DNA of 64,000 nt from CAWFNW01 sp963817405 (GTDB lineage: Bacteria; Actinomycetota; Coriobacteriia; Anaerosomatales; Anaerosomataceae): NCBI GenBank assembly GCA_963817405.1, contig CAWFNW010000001.1, forward strand, positions 620,001-684,000, written 5' to 3'. Under the pieces are notes generated by a model, which saw only the letters and a list, made by a program, of their open reading frames with translations, ran no database searches and had not been told where the DNA came from. Each line of letters starts with the position of its first letter. Position 1 is the first letter of the stretch. Positions 50,708 to 60,006 of this stretch are shown here, in pieces. A program made the translations under genes and the position numbers.

Positions 50708-51028
50708 ATGCATGGGTTTGCAGGTTACGGCGCTCGAGGTCCGGAGATGCTGGGCTACGGCCACGGGTTCGGATTCATCGGTCCCATCGTCCTACTCGTC
50801 CTCGGAGCGGCGCTCGTCGCCGTCGTCGTCTGGGCGCTCACCCGACACCGTACGCGCGCGCACATGACAACCACTGCCGGGACGCCGACTCTCGGCTCGC
50901 CTATGACGCCCGGTGCCACCTCCCGGATCGTCGAGGACGACGCGCTCCGTATCGCCCGGGAGCGCTTGGCGCGAGGCGAGATCACCGTCGAGGAGTACAC
51001 CACCATCGCGGAGGCGCTGCGAGGCTGA
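50708..51028 (+). CDS. Small membrane protein with C-terminal SHOCT domain
   Basis: A 106-residue protein: a Gly/His-rich N-terminus (MHGFAGYGARGPEMLGYGHGFGF), one membrane helix (about 25-44), a polar linker, and a SHOCT domain at 78-106 (DDALRIARERLARGEITVEEYTTIAEAL). SHOCT segments often accompany oligomerising or membrane-associated proteins; the function is unknown. GGAAGGAG precedes the ATG. Two strong hairpins follow the stop. Confidence 0.82.
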   Translation: MHGFAGYGARGPEMLGYGHGFGFIGPIVLLVLGAALVAVVVWALTRHRTRAHMTTTAGTPTLGSPMTPGATSRIVEDDALRIARERLARGEITVEEYTTIAEALRG

Positions 51029-51060
51029 CCATCCCTGATACCCTCCCCCCTCCCCCGAGT

Positions 51061-51091
51061 GGGACGGGGCCGCCCCCCTCGGCCCCGTCCC
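51061..51091 (+). terminator. First of two terminator hairpins after the SHOCT gene
   Basis: GGGACGGGGCC pairs perfectly with GGCCCCGTCCC over 11 bp around a 9-base loop, 33 bases after the stop. Confidence 0.7.
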
Positions 51092-51101
51092 GCCCAACCC
51101 C

Positions 51102-51135
51102 CGCAGCAGCGGTCCGGAAACGGGCCGCTGCTGCG
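51102..51135 (+). terminator. Second terminator hairpin, 15-bp stem with GAAA loop
   Basis: CGCAGCAGCGGTCCG and CGGGCCGCTGCTGCG form a 15-bp stem with one T-G pair around the tetraloop GAAA. It lies 40 bases before the first ABC-transporter gene and insulates it from upstream transcription. Confidence 0.65.
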
Positions 51136-51174
51136 CTATGCTGGACGAACACGAATCCGGGGGATCCGACACGC

Positions 51175-52947
51175 GTGAACACCGACCTGCTGCGAGCGCT
51201 CCGTTTCATGCGGCGCTACCGACTGACCGCCGCTGCCGCGGTCGTTTCCGTGCTGGCCGCGTCGGGCGCTGACCTCGCCGCACCGCAGTTCCTCCGCTCG
51301 ATCATCGACGACGGCATCCGTGGTGGCAGCATGTCGGTCATCGTGCGAGGGGCGATCTCCCTCATTGTGATCGCTGTCGTCGGCGGCGTCGCACAGTTCC
51401 TGCAGGGCTACCTTTCGGGACGCGCCAGCCACGGTTCGGCGTATGAGATGCGCGAGACGATCTTCGGAAAGCTGCAGTCGCTCTCGTTCTCGTATCACGA
51501 CCGAGTGCAGACCGGTCAGCTCGTCACGCGCGTGACCTCGGACGTGGACTTGGTGCGCGATTTCGTCGGCGGCGGGCTCGTCCAGGCCGTCGCGGCAATC
51601 GTGCTCCTGGTCGGCGCCGTCGGCCTGCTCCTTGCCATCAACTGGCGACTCGCGCTCGTCGCCTTCTTTGTGATCCCGGTGACGATCTTCATCCTCGTGA
51701 AGTTCGTCGGCCGGCTCGGCCCGATGTTCCGCGCCAACCAGCAGCGGCTCGCCGCGCTGAACGCGGTATTGCAGGAGAGCGTGGCGGGCGTGCGCGTGGT
51801 GCGCGCGTTTGCTCGTGAGCCGTATGAGGCGGAGCGCTACCGGGTCGCGAACGAGTCGCTCCTCCAGCAGGGCATGTCGGTGAGACGCACGGTTGCGAAC
51901 GCCTTCCCGCTCCTCTTCAGCGCCGGGAACCTTGGGGTTGCGCTCGTCACCTGGATCGGCGCGGTCCAAGTTGTGCACGGCGACCTCACCGTAGGCGAGC
52001 TCGTCGCGTTCACCGGCTACCTCTTCCTGCTCCTACAGCCGCTCTACGTGATCGGCTTTGGCGCTCAGTCGATCGCCCGTGCGGGCGCATCGGCGCAGCG
52101 CCTCTTCGAAGTCCTCGACGCCGAAGACGACGTCACTGAGCGCGATGGCGCGCTCAACCTTCCGCCCCTGTCGGGCCGTGTGGAGTTCAAGGACGTGCAC
52201 CTGCGCTACCCCGGCTCCGACGCCGAGACCCTCGCAGGCATCACCGCCACGGCGGAGCCTGGCTCCACCGTGGCAATCGTCGGCACGACGGGTTCCGGGA
52301 AGACGTCGCTCGTCAACCTCGTGCCGCGCTTCTACGACGTCACCGGCGGCGCGGTGCTCGTCGACGGGTACGACGTACGCGACGTGACGCTCGCCTCGCT
52401 TCGCTCGCAGGTGGGCGTCGTCATGCAGGACAGCGTGCTCTTCTCCGGAAGCATCGCCGACAACATCGCATACGGGCGACCTGATGCCACGCGGGACGAG
52501 ATCGAAGGTGCCGCGCGCTCGGCGGAGGCCCACGAATTCGTCGAGGAACTGCCGGACGGCTACGACACCCTCGTCGGCGAACGCGGCGTGCGCCTGTCCG
52601 GTGGCCAGCGCCAGCGCATCGCGATCGCCCGGGCGCTGCTCATCGACCCGCGCATCCTCATCATGGACGACTCGACCTCGGCAGTGGATGCAACGACCGA
52701 GGCCGCGCTACGTCGCCGCCTCGACGCGCTGCGCGAAGGTCGCACGTCGTTCGTGATTGCCCAGCGGCTTTCCACGGTAAAGCGTGCCGATGCCATCTGG
52801 GTCATCGATGGCGGGATCCTCGTCGAGTCCGGCACGCATGCGGAACTTCTCGAGACCAGCTGCACGTACGCCGAGATCGCAGTGAGCCAACTCACGGGCG
52901 GCGACGCACTGGACGTTCCGGCCAGCTGCTCGCTTGAGGAGGACTGA
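51175..52947 (+). CDS. ABC exporter subunit, degenerate Walker B
   Basis: A 590-residue half-transporter: six membrane helices (about 1-320) and a nucleotide-binding domain with Walker A GTTGSGKTS, signature LSGGQRQRIAIARAL and Walker B ILIMDDSTSAVD. The catalytic glutamate after Walker B is Asp, so this subunit's own ATP site is expected to be hydrolytically weak. The partner gene starts in the TGATG at its stop. The pair resembles the heterodimeric exporters TM287/288, BmrCD and LmrCD (multidrug or lipid export). GTG 51175 is the chosen start; the frame is open to 50632, but that part overlaps the SHOCT gene and its terminators. Confidence 0.92.
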   Translation: MNTDLLRALRFMRRYRLTAAAAVVSVLAASGADLAAPQFLRSIIDDGIRGGSMSVIVRGAISLIVIAVVGGVAQFLQGYLSGRASHGSAYEMRETIFGKLQSLSFSYHDRVQTGQLVTRVTSDVDLVRDFVGGGLVQAVAAIVLLVGAVGLLLAINWRLALVAFFVIPVTIFILVKFVGRLGPMFRANQQRLAALNAVLQESVAGVRVVRAFAREPYEAERYRVANESLLQQGMSVRRTVANAFPLLFSAGNLGVALVTWIGAVQVVHGDLTVGELVAFTGYLFLLLQPLYVIGFGAQSIARAGASAQRLFEVLDAEDDVTERDGALNLPPLSGRVEFKDVHLRYPGSDAETLAGITATAEPGSTVAIVGTTGSGKTSLVNLVPRFYDVTGGAVLVDGYDVRDVTLASLRSQVGVVMQDSVLFSGSIADNIAYGRPDATRDEIEGAARSAEAHEFVEELPDGYDTLVGERGVRLSGGQRQRIAIARALLIDPRILIMDDSTSAVDATTEAALRRRLDALREGRTSFVIAQRLSTVKRADAIWVIDGGILVESGTHAELLETSCTYAEIAVSQLTGGDALDVPASCSLEED

Positions 52948-54749
52948 TGGCGCGCGGCGACGGCAGAGGAGGGCTGACCTCGCTCGCCAAGGACGAGCGA
53001 GCCGCCGACGTCCGCTCCTCGGCGCAGCGCCTACTCGACTATCTGCTGCCGCACAAGCGATCGATGCTGTTCGGCCTACTGTGGGTCGTCGTCTCCGCAG
53101 CGAACACCGCGCTCGCCCCCGCCATCACCGGGCGGATCGTCGATATGGCCGTTGCGGCCGCGAAGCAGGGCTCGAACGCGAGCGGCCTGACCTTCCCGGT
53201 CATGGCACTTCTGGCGTCGACGGGGCTCGGCTGGTACGCGCAGCGGATGCAGATCTACGTGATCGGCACGGTGGGGCAGCGCGCGCTGTTCACCTTGCGT
53301 GAGGACGTCTTCGGAGCGCTCCAGCGGCTGTCGGTCGCATTCTTCGAGCGCACCGGCACGGGCGATCTGATGAGCCGGCTCATCAACGACGTCGACCAGG
53401 TGAACTCGTTCCTCTCGCAGGGGTTCCGCCGCGTGCTCGGCGCCGGACTCGGCTTCGCATTCACGCTTGTCGGCATGCTCCTTGTGGACGCCCGGCTCGC
53501 CCTCGCCACTCTCGCGGTCGTGCCCCTCATGTTCGGCGCTTCGCGGGCGTTTGGCGTCCTCGCGAGGCGAGTCTTCCGCCGCCGCCAGCAAGCGCTCGGC
53601 GACGTCTCGTCCGCTCTTGCCGAGGAGCTCGGTGGCATCAAGGTAACGCAGGCGTTCGTGCGGACCGAGCGCACGCGAAGCGACTTCGCCGAGCGAAACG
53701 CGGCCAACCGCGACGCCTCGATCGCCGCCTCGGCGGTGTCCTCGGCTTTCCCGCCGGTCCTCGCGGTCATCTCCGCCGCGTCAACCGCGCTCGTGGCCGG
53801 GTATGGTGGATGGCTCGCGTCGAGCGGCGCCGTCACCATCGGCGTGGTCGTCGCATTCCTCAGCTACTCGCGCTCGTTCTTCAACGCCGTGAGCCAGCTG
53901 TCTAGCCTGTGGGCCGAGACGCAGTCGGCACTGGCCGGTGCGGAGCGAGTGTTCGAGCTCGTCGATACGAAGCCGGAGATCGCCGACTCGCCTGACGCTG
54001 TCGACGCAGGACGCCTCACCGGCCACATACGCTTTGAAGCCCTGTCGTTCGACTATGGCGACGGCGCACCAGTGCTCATCGACATCGACCTCGACGTGCC
54101 CGCGGGCATGACGCTCGCGATCGTCGGTCCAACCGGGGCCGGCAAGACGACGCTCGTGAACCTCATTGCGCGCTTCTACGACCCGACGTCGGGGCGGATA
54201 CTGGTGGACGGCCGGGATCTGCGCTCGGTCACGCTCGCCTCGCTCCGCACGAACCTGGGCGTGGTGCTTCAGGATCCGTTCCTGTTCTCAGGGACGATCA
54301 TGGAGAACATCCGTTACGGTCGCCTCGACGCCACCGACCGCGACGTTCGCGCGGCAGCCGAGACCGCGTGCGCCGCCGACTTCATCGAACGGCTACCCGA
54401 GGGCTACGACACCCCTGTCGGCGAACGCGGCTCGCTGCTGTCGACCGGTCAGCGCCAGCTCATCGCGTTCGCCCGCGCGATCCTCGCCGACCCCACGATC
54501 CTCATCCTCGACGAGGCGACCGCATCGGTGGACACGCGGACCGAGCGTCTCATCCAGGCGGCGCTCGAGACGCTTCTGGCCGAGCGCACCGCATTCGTCA
54601 TCGCGCACCGACTGTCGACCGTGCGCGACGCCGACCGCATCATCGTCATCGACGGCGGCAGGATCGTTGAGCAGGGGACCTACGCCGAGCTCCTGGCGCA
54701 GGGCGGGATGTTCGCCGAGTTGCATGAGGCTCAGTTCGGGGAGGAGTAG
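52947..54749 (+). CDS. ABC exporter subunit, degenerate signature motif
   Basis: A 600-residue half-transporter with six membrane helices and a nucleotide-binding domain: Walker A GPTGAGKTT, Walker B ILILDEATASVD with the catalytic Glu, but signature LLSTGQRQLIAFAR, with Thr replacing the first Gly of LSGGQ. With its partner (51175-52947) this gives one full ATP site (this Walker A/B with the partner's LSGGQ) and one degenerate site, the classic heterodimer arrangement. ATG 52947 overlaps the partner's stop by one base. Confidence 0.93.
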   Translation: MARGDGRGGLTSLAKDERAADVRSSAQRLLDYLLPHKRSMLFGLLWVVVSAANTALAPAITGRIVDMAVAAAKQGSNASGLTFPVMALLASTGLGWYAQRMQIYVIGTVGQRALFTLREDVFGALQRLSVAFFERTGTGDLMSRLINDVDQVNSFLSQGFRRVLGAGLGFAFTLVGMLLVDARLALATLAVVPLMFGASRAFGVLARRVFRRRQQALGDVSSALAEELGGIKVTQAFVRTERTRSDFAERNAANRDASIAASAVSSAFPPVLAVISAASTALVAGYGGWLASSGAVTIGVVVAFLSYSRSFFNAVSQLSSLWAETQSALAGAERVFELVDTKPEIADSPDAVDAGRLTGHIRFEALSFDYGDGAPVLIDIDLDVPAGMTLAIVGPTGAGKTTLVNLIARFYDPTSGRILVDGRDLRSVTLASLRTNLGVVLQDPFLFSGTIMENIRYGRLDATDRDVRAAAETACAADFIERLPEGYDTPVGERGSLLSTGQRQLIAFARAILADPTILILDEATASVDTRTERLIQAALETLLAERTAFVIAHRLSTVRDADRIIVIDGGRIVEQGTYAELLAQGGMFAELHEAQFGEE

Positions 54750-54754
54750 CGCCC

Positions 54755-56611
54755 TCAGAGCAACCCCAGCGCGTTTCGCGCAGTCTTCGTGATCGCCTTC
54801 CGCGCCGCCTCGTAGCCGGCCCACGGGTCCGCTTCAAGCGCGGCAAGTCGCCTGGGCACGTTCTCGATCGTGTAGCGGTCCGAGCGCACGCCCGCCTCGA
54901 TCTCGTCCCAGCGTACGGGAACCGACACCGTCCCGCCGGGCTTCGCGCGCGATGAGTACGCCGCCACCGCGGTCGCGCCTCGCGAATTGCGAACGTAGTC
55001 GATGAACACGCGACTTTGCCGCCGCGCCTTGAGCGGGTTGGTCGTGAAGTGCGCCGGATCAGTCGTCGCGATCGCTTCGCAGAACGTGCGGACGAACTCT
55101 TTGACGCTCCCCCAGTCGCCCTCCCGTACGATCGGGGAAACCACATGGAGCCCCTTGCTGCCGGTCGTCTTCGCGAACGCGGCAAGCCCGAGCCCCTCGA
55201 GTCCGTCGCGGATGAGGAGCGCCGCTTCAGTCACTGTCCTCCACTCCACGCCGGGGCCTGGATCGAGGTCGACGACGATCCGGTCGGGAGTCTCGACATC
55301 GTCGGCGAGCGACCCCCACGTGTGAATCTCGAGCACGCCGAGCTGCACGAGTCCGATGACGTCTTGCACCGAGTCCGCGAGCGCGTAGTTGACGATGCCG
55401 TCCTCGTGCTGCACCGGCACCGTGCGCAAGCCCGCCGGAAAGCCCACCGAGGCTTCTTTCTGGTAGAAGCACTCCTCATCGGCTCCGTGCGGGCACCGCA
55501 CGAGCACGAGCGGCCGCCCGAGCAGGTGCGGCATGAGGTGATCGGCCACACGGTCGAAGTAGCGCGCGAGCTCGCGCTTGGTGACGCCGACATCCGCGAA
55601 GAGCACTTTGTCGGGATGCGTCAGGCGCACGCCGCGCACCGTCGCATCGCCCTCTGACGTGTCCCGCACTCGCATGCCTTCAGGCTCCTCCCGCACTACC
55701 TCAGCTGCCGTCTTGTCCCCGCGAATCCCCAGGTATGATGAGTGCCGCACGTGACCCGAGCCTGTCCACTCGGCGAACTCCGCCTCGATCACGAGGTCGG
55801 GACGAACCCAGTGCACCCCTCGCGCCTCAGCAGTGGGCACCGCTTCTACCGGTGAGTCCTTAACGCCCAACGGCTCAAGGCGGCCGCGAAGCTCCCCCGC
55901 CTCGCGAGCACCCCACCCCGTGCCGACGCGACCCGCGTACGCGAGCGCGCCCGACGGCCCGCGCGCCGCCAGCGCAAGCGCGCCGACGCCGGGACCGCCA
56001 GTCGCCGGCTCGGTCCAGCCCACGACCACGAACTCCTGCCGCTCACGGCACTTGTGCTTGCGCCAGTCGCGGCCCCGTTCCGAGCGATAGGGGCTTGATG
56101 CCCGCTTGCTCACGGCCCCCTCGAGCGCGAACGCACACGTCTGGCGATGGAACTCGGCACCGCCTCCCCGCACGTGCTCCACGAAGCGGACTCGCCCTCG
56201 AGAGCCTGCGAGTATGCGCTCAAGAAGCGCCTTGCGGGCCTCGAGAGGGGACTCCCTAAGATCGCAGCGGTCGTAGTACGGCAGGTCGAAGACGAGAAAC
56301 GCGATATCCGCTGCCGCGCCGCGTTTGAGCTCAGCCTGTAGCGCGCCGAAGCTCGACCGGCCATCGTCCATGAGCGCGACGACCTCGCCGTCGAGCCACG
56401 CATCGGGGAGCTCGAGCGTCTGTATGGCCGGCACCAGCGCAGCGAACCGCTCGGTCCAGTCGATGCCGCTCCGCGTGAAGAACCTGACGTCACCGCCCGC
56501 TATGCGACAGAGCGCTCGGTAGCCGTCGAGTTTGATCTCGTGCAGCCACTCCTCGCCGGCCGGTGGCTCTGCGACCGCAGTCGCGAGCATCGGGCCCAGC
56601 GTGTCCGGCAT
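54755..56611 (-). CDS. ligD: LigD-type ATP-dependent DNA ligase fused to polymerase domain (LIG-POL)
   Basis: A 618-residue protein. Residues 1-300 are the ATP ligase (adenylation lysine K27 in EIKLDGYR, RHSSYLGIRGDK near the OB fold), and residues 330-618 are the LigD primase-polymerase (VTKRELARYFDRVADHL, DLDPGPGVEW with catalytic Asp pair, SGSKGLHVVSPI). It repairs double-strand breaks with Ku. The phosphoesterase module, usually in the same chain, is the separate gene upstream. The start ATG has only a weak GAGG, and 57 bases separate it from that gene. Confidence 0.93.
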   Translation of the reverse strand: MPDTLGPMLATAVAEPPAGEEWLHEIKLDGYRALCRIAGGDVRFFTRSGIDWTERFAALVPAIQTLELPDAWLDGEVVALMDDGRSSFGALQAELKRGAAADIAFLVFDLPYYDRCDLRESPLEARKALLERILAGSRGRVRFVEHVRGGGAEFHRQTCAFALEGAVSKRASSPYRSERGRDWRKHKCRERQEFVVVGWTEPATGGPGVGALALAARGPSGALAYAGRVGTGWGAREAGELRGRLEPLGVKDSPVEAVPTAEARGVHWVRPDLVIEAEFAEWTGSGHVRHSSYLGIRGDKTAAEVVREEPEGMRVRDTSEGDATVRGVRLTHPDKVLFADVGVTKRELARYFDRVADHLMPHLLGRPLVLVRCPHGADEECFYQKEASVGFPAGLRTVPVQHEDGIVNYALADSVQDVIGLVQLGVLEIHTWGSLADDVETPDRIVVDLDPGPGVEWRTVTEAALLIRDGLEGLGLAAFAKTTGSKGLHVVSPIVREGDWGSVKEFVRTFCEAIATTDPAHFTTNPLKARRQSRVFIDYVRNSRGATAVAAYSSRAKPGGTVSVPVRWDEIEAGVRSDRYTIENVPRRLAALEADPWAGYEAARKAITKTARNALGLL

Positions 56612-56668
56612 CGGGGCCTCGACGGCGCCGTCTGGCGTTGCCGGCCCGACCCCGGCGGCCGGCGCTGG

Positions 56669-57280
56669 TCACGGCGCAGGCTGTCCTTCGCCCTCACCAG
56701 CCGCATGAACCTCGCTCGCCGCCGCGATCTCCGCCATCGTGCGGCCAGTCATGACCGAGCGGTCCTCGTCGAGGACGTCGCCTGCGGCGAGCGGCCTCGC
56801 GTGCTCATCGCGCTCCTTGATGAGCAGCCAGTTGTCTCGCTTGTCACCTTGGCGTCGCTTGAGGCGCACGAGCGCGAAGCCGCCGACGAGCTTCTCACCC
56901 GAGAGACGGAGCTTGAGGCTCCCCTTCGCGAAACCCTCCTCGGGATCCTCGATTGGCTCCCACGTGCCGCGGTCCCACACCATGACCGTGCCGCCGCCGT
57001 ATTCGCCGACCGGAATGGTGCCCTCGAAGTCGCCGTACTCCAGCGGATGGTCTTCCACCTCGACAGCCAGCCGCTTCTGCGACGTATCGAGACTCGGCCC
57101 TTTCGGCACCGCCCACGACTTCAACACGCCGTCCATCTCGAAGCGAACGTCGTAGTGGAGACGCGAGGCGGCATGCTTCTGCACGACGAAACGCCGGGAC
57201 GGCGCACCGCCAACAGCGTCGCCGGACGGCTCCGGCGTCACGTCAAAATGGCGCTTGGCCCGGTACTGGTCGAGCGGCAT
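56669..57280 (-). CDS. Stand-alone LigD 3'-phosphoesterase domain protein
   Basis: A 203-residue phosphoesterase that trims 3'-phosphates and ribonucleotides from DNA ends. FVVQKHAASRLHYDVRFEMDGVLKSWAVPKGPS and PVGEYGGGTVMVWDRGTWEP are the core motifs; the conserved His/Asp/His residues are present. ATG 57280 has GGGGAG upstream and starts 2 bases after the ku stop. With the LIG-POL gene downstream it reproduces the PE-LIG-POL order of Pseudomonas LigD, split over two genes. Confidence 0.93.
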   Translation of the reverse strand: MPLDQYRAKRHFDVTPEPSGDAVGGAPSRRFVVQKHAASRLHYDVRFEMDGVLKSWAVPKGPSLDTSQKRLAVEVEDHPLEYGDFEGTIPVGEYGGGTVMVWDRGTWEPIEDPEEGFAKGSLKLRLSGEKLVGGFALVRLKRRQGDKRDNWLLIKERDEHARPLAAGDVLDEDRSVMTGRTMAEIAAASEVHAAGEGEGQPAP

Positions 57281-57282
57281 CC

Positions 57283-58092
57283 TCACTCCCCTCCCGCGGC
57301 GCGGCGTTCGTCAAGACTGCGCTTGAGAAGGCTCATGATGTCGACGACCTCGCCGCGCGACTCGGGCTCAGCGGGCGGTGGTGGCGCGGCGATCTCACCC
57401 GTCTTCGCCTTGCGCTTGATCAGCGCGAGGACCTCGTCGCGGTACGTGTCCCGATACGCCTCGGGTGTCCAGGTGCCCACCATTGATTCCACCAGCTGTC
57501 CTGCAAGCTTCATCTCGGCCTTCGTGACACCCAGCTCGGCAGCATCGTGGCCGGGCAGGTCGAGGTCTTCTGCCGAGCGGAGCTCATGGGCGAAGCGGAG
57601 CACGTCCAAGACGAGGGCATCGCCTACGGGGATGAGCGCCGCAATGTGCTGCCGGGTGCGGATCACGACGCTCGTCACACCGACATAGCCGGTTTCCGCG
57701 AGGGTGTCGCGCAGCAGCGCGTACGGTTTGCGCGCCGCCTTGCTGGCTGGCGCGAGGTAGTACGGATGGTCGAAGAAGAGCGGCGAGATCTCCGCACCAT
57801 GGACCATGGCGAGCACATCGATCGTCTGTGTGGCCTCGACATTGGCGGCTCGGAAGTCGTCCTCGGTGACGATCACATAGCGGCCGGGGTCGTATTCGAA
57901 GCCCTTCACGACCTCTTCCCACGGGACGATCTCACCGGTCACGCTGTTCACGCGCTGCTGCTTTATGGGCGCCAAGTCCCGCCCGTCGAGCAGGCTGAAT
58001 GCGAGCTCCTTGCGTTCCTCGGCGGGATGCAAGCTCACAGGTATGGTGACCAGCCCGAAGCTGATGTCGCCCTTCCAGATGCTCCGCGGCAT
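57283..58092 (-). CDS. ku: Ku protein, non-homologous end joining
   Basis: A 269-residue ring-forming DNA-end-binding protein. SIWKGDISFGLVTIPVSLHPA, YVIVTEDDFRAANVEATQTIDVLAMV and YYLAPASKAARKPYALLRDTL are the family hallmarks. It recruits the LigD proteins encoded directly downstream. GAGAGGAG precedes the ATG. The C-terminal tail is Pro- and Lys/Glu-rich. Confidence 0.96.
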   Translation of the reverse strand: MPRSIWKGDISFGLVTIPVSLHPAEERKELAFSLLDGRDLAPIKQQRVNSVTGEIVPWEEVVKGFEYDPGRYVIVTEDDFRAANVEATQTIDVLAMVHGAEISPLFFDHPYYLAPASKAARKPYALLRDTLAETGYVGVTSVVIRTRQHIAALIPVGDALVLDVLRFAHELRSAEDLDLPGHDAAELGVTKAEMKLAGQLVESMVGTWTPEAYRDTYRDEVLALIKRKAKTGEIAAPPPPAEPESRGEVVDIMSLLKRSLDERRAAGGE

Positions 58093-58189
58093 CGTTCGCG
58101 CTCCTCTCTCGGCATCGTGTCGTAGAGAGAGATACCCAAAGGGCCGCGCGCGGCAACCACAGTGTTCCGGATGGTGCCGAGCCCTGACG

Positions 58190-59374
58190 CTACCGGGCGA
58201 GGAGCAGGCCCATCACGTCCCGGCCTGGATCCAGCAGCAGACCCGTCGCGGCGGCGGCCTCCTCGTCGAAGGATATCGCCCCGTTCGGCGTCACGCCCGG
58301 ACCGGCGAGCAGGAACGGCACCGGCTCTCCCACATGCGTCTTGAGCTGGACGGGGGTTGGGTGGTCGGGCATGCACAGGACTCGCAGCTCACCCTCGTAC
58401 GCCCGGATGCGCGAGATGACCTCTCGGTCGATCGCCTCGATCGCGGCCAGCTTGCCGTCGCGGTTCCCGCCGTGACCCTCCTCGTCCGGAGACTCGACGT
58501 GCACGATCACGAGGTCGTGTGCATCGAGTGCGGCGAGCGCGCCACCGACCTGTGCCGCGTAGTCGTTGTCGGCGCCATCGGTGACACCGGGAATCGAGAG
58601 CCGGTCGATGCCGAAGAGCACCGCGAGGCCGTTCAGCAGGTCGACCCCGGATGTCATGGCGGCACGAACACCACGGAGCTCGGCGAAGGGCGTCAGGCCG
58701 CTGGGTGCGACGCCCGGCCAGAATGGCCAGATGTCGGTCGCGGGCAGCAGTCCACGCGACGCGCGCTCGCGGTTGGCGGGCGACGACACGAGGACCTCAC
58801 GCGCACGCTCCATGAGCCGCGTGAGGATTTCGGCGCCAACCCCGCGCGGCTCACGCCCGGCGACAGGCATGTCAGAGATGTCGTGCGGCGGCGTGAACTC
58901 CAAGCCGAGGATCTCCGGGTGGCCCTTGACGACCAGGATGTGGCGGTACGCGACGCCGGGATGAAAGCGGAAGACATGGTCGCCGAGCACGGCGTCCAGG
59001 TCGGCGACGATTGCGCTCGACTCTTTGGTGGTGATGTGCCCGCACGCATACGAGGCCATTGTACCGTCGGCGATGTGCACCAGGTTCATACGCAGCGCGA
59101 CCTCGTCCGGCTCAAGGGAGATGCCCATGCTGGCCGCCTCGATCGCGCCGCGCCCGACGTAGTCAGCGATCGGGTCGTACCCCAAGATGGACGTGCAGGC
59201 CGCCGATGACGAGGGTTCGGCGCCCTCGGGTACCGTCTGCGCGAGCCCGACGACACCCGTCGCAGCAAGGGCATCGAGGTTGGGCGTGTTCGCCGCCGCG
59301 AGGGTCGTGCGGTCGCCGAGCTCGGCCAGCGGCCATCCTGCCGCACCGTCGAGGATGCAGATGACGTGCTTCAC
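58190..59374 (-). CDS. apgM: Archaeal-type 2,3-bisphosphoglycerate-independent phosphoglycerate mutase
   Basis: A 394-residue alkaline-phosphatase-superfamily enzyme of the ApgM family, interconverting 3- and 2-phosphoglycerate in glycolysis without a bisphosphoglycerate cofactor. ILDGAAGWPLAELGDRT, ANTPNLDALAATG, SSSAACTSILGYDP (nucleophile Ser region) and VESPDEEGHGGNRDGKLAAIE match the family. The start is GTG 59374 with GGGGGGA upstream. It is the only phosphoglycerate mutase seen here and is divergent from the next GNAT gene. Confidence 0.93.
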   Translation of the reverse strand: MKHVICILDGAAGWPLAELGDRTTLAAANTPNLDALAATGVVGLAQTVPEGAEPSSSAACTSILGYDPIADYVGRGAIEAASMGISLEPDEVALRMNLVHIADGTMASYACGHITTKESSAIVADLDAVLGDHVFRFHPGVAYRHILVVKGHPEILGLEFTPPHDISDMPVAGREPRGVGAEILTRLMERAREVLVSSPANRERASRGLLPATDIWPFWPGVAPSGLTPFAELRGVRAAMTSGVDLLNGLAVLFGIDRLSIPGVTDGADNDYAAQVGGALAALDAHDLVIVHVESPDEEGHGGNRDGKLAAIEAIDREVISRIRAYEGELRVLCMPDHPTPVQLKTHVGEPVPFLLAGPGVTPNGAISFDEEAAAATGLLLDPGRDVMGLLLAR

Positions 59375-59408
59375 GCCGTCCCCCCGTTCAAGCAGCCTCC
59401 GGTATGGC

Positions 59409-59421
59409 TAGAATCGTACCA
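59409..59421. promoter_or_regulatory. Overlapping back-to-back -10 boxes between apgM and a GNAT gene
   Basis: On the minus strand TGG-TACGAT (59421-59413) points to apgM, 39 bases upstream of its GTG. On the plus strand TAGAAT (59409-59414) points to the GNAT gene at 59456. The two boxes share two bases, so the two promoters would compete for polymerase. Confidence 0.45.
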
Positions 59422-59455
59422 CCAGACCCTGACGGCAATCTGCAGGAGGCTCACC

Positions 59456-59983
59456 GTGCCAACCTCAGCACTCCCCACGCTGCACGGCGACCTCGTGACC
59501 CTGAGGCCCTTCACTGCCGAGGACCGCGCGGCGGTGCTCGAGATCCTCGCACACCCCGAGGTGGAGCGCTGGTGGGGCATCTATGACGAGGCGCGCTACG
59601 AGCGCGACTTCAACGACGACTCGGTCGATACGTACATGATCGAGTACACGGGTAGGCGGGCCGGCTTCGTCATGTTCCAAGCCGAGACCGACCCGGACTA
59701 CGAGCATGTCCGTATCGACATCACCGTCGCCGGGGAGCTCCTGGAGCGCGGGCTTGGGACAGACGCGCTGAGGACGCTCCTACGGTACCTCGTCGATGAA
59801 CGCGGCCATCACCGCTTCACGATCGATCCGGCAGTGGACAACCCGCGGGCCATTCACGTCTACGAGAAGGTCGGCTTCCGCCCGGTGGGCGTCATGCGGC
59901 AGTACGAGCGGAGCAGCGCCGACGGGACATGGCACGACAACCTGCTGATGGATCTGGTAGCCGAGGAGATCGTCGAGCCGTAG
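59456..59983 (+). CDS. GNAT acetyltransferase, AAC(6')-like branch
   Basis: A 175-residue GNAT protein: LVTLRPFTAEDRAAVLEILAHPEVERWWG at the start, IDITVAGELLERGLGTDALRTLLRYL as the acetyl-CoA loop, and RAIHVYEKVGFRPVGVMRQYER as the closing motif. This pattern occurs in aminoglycoside 6'-acetyltransferases and in ribosomal-protein acetyltransferases alike, so no resistance claim is made. The GTG at 59456 has AGGAGG 7 bases upstream; the frame open to 59366 is not used. It ends 38 bases before thrC. Confidence 0.88.
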   Translation: MPTSALPTLHGDLVTLRPFTAEDRAAVLEILAHPEVERWWGIYDEARYERDFNDDSVDTYMIEYTGRRAGFVMFQAETDPDYEHVRIDITVAGELLERGLGTDALRTLLRYLVDERGHHRFTIDPAVDNPRAIHVYEKVGFRPVGVMRQYERSSADGTWHDNLLMDLVAEEIVEP

Positions 59984-60006
59984 TGGGGCGCGGCCGCCCG
60001 CCGCTC

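Noticed and set aside
59456..59983. Aminoglycoside-resistance gene
   Set aside because: The GNAT motifs fit several substrate classes; there is no mobile context or specific signature for drug modification.
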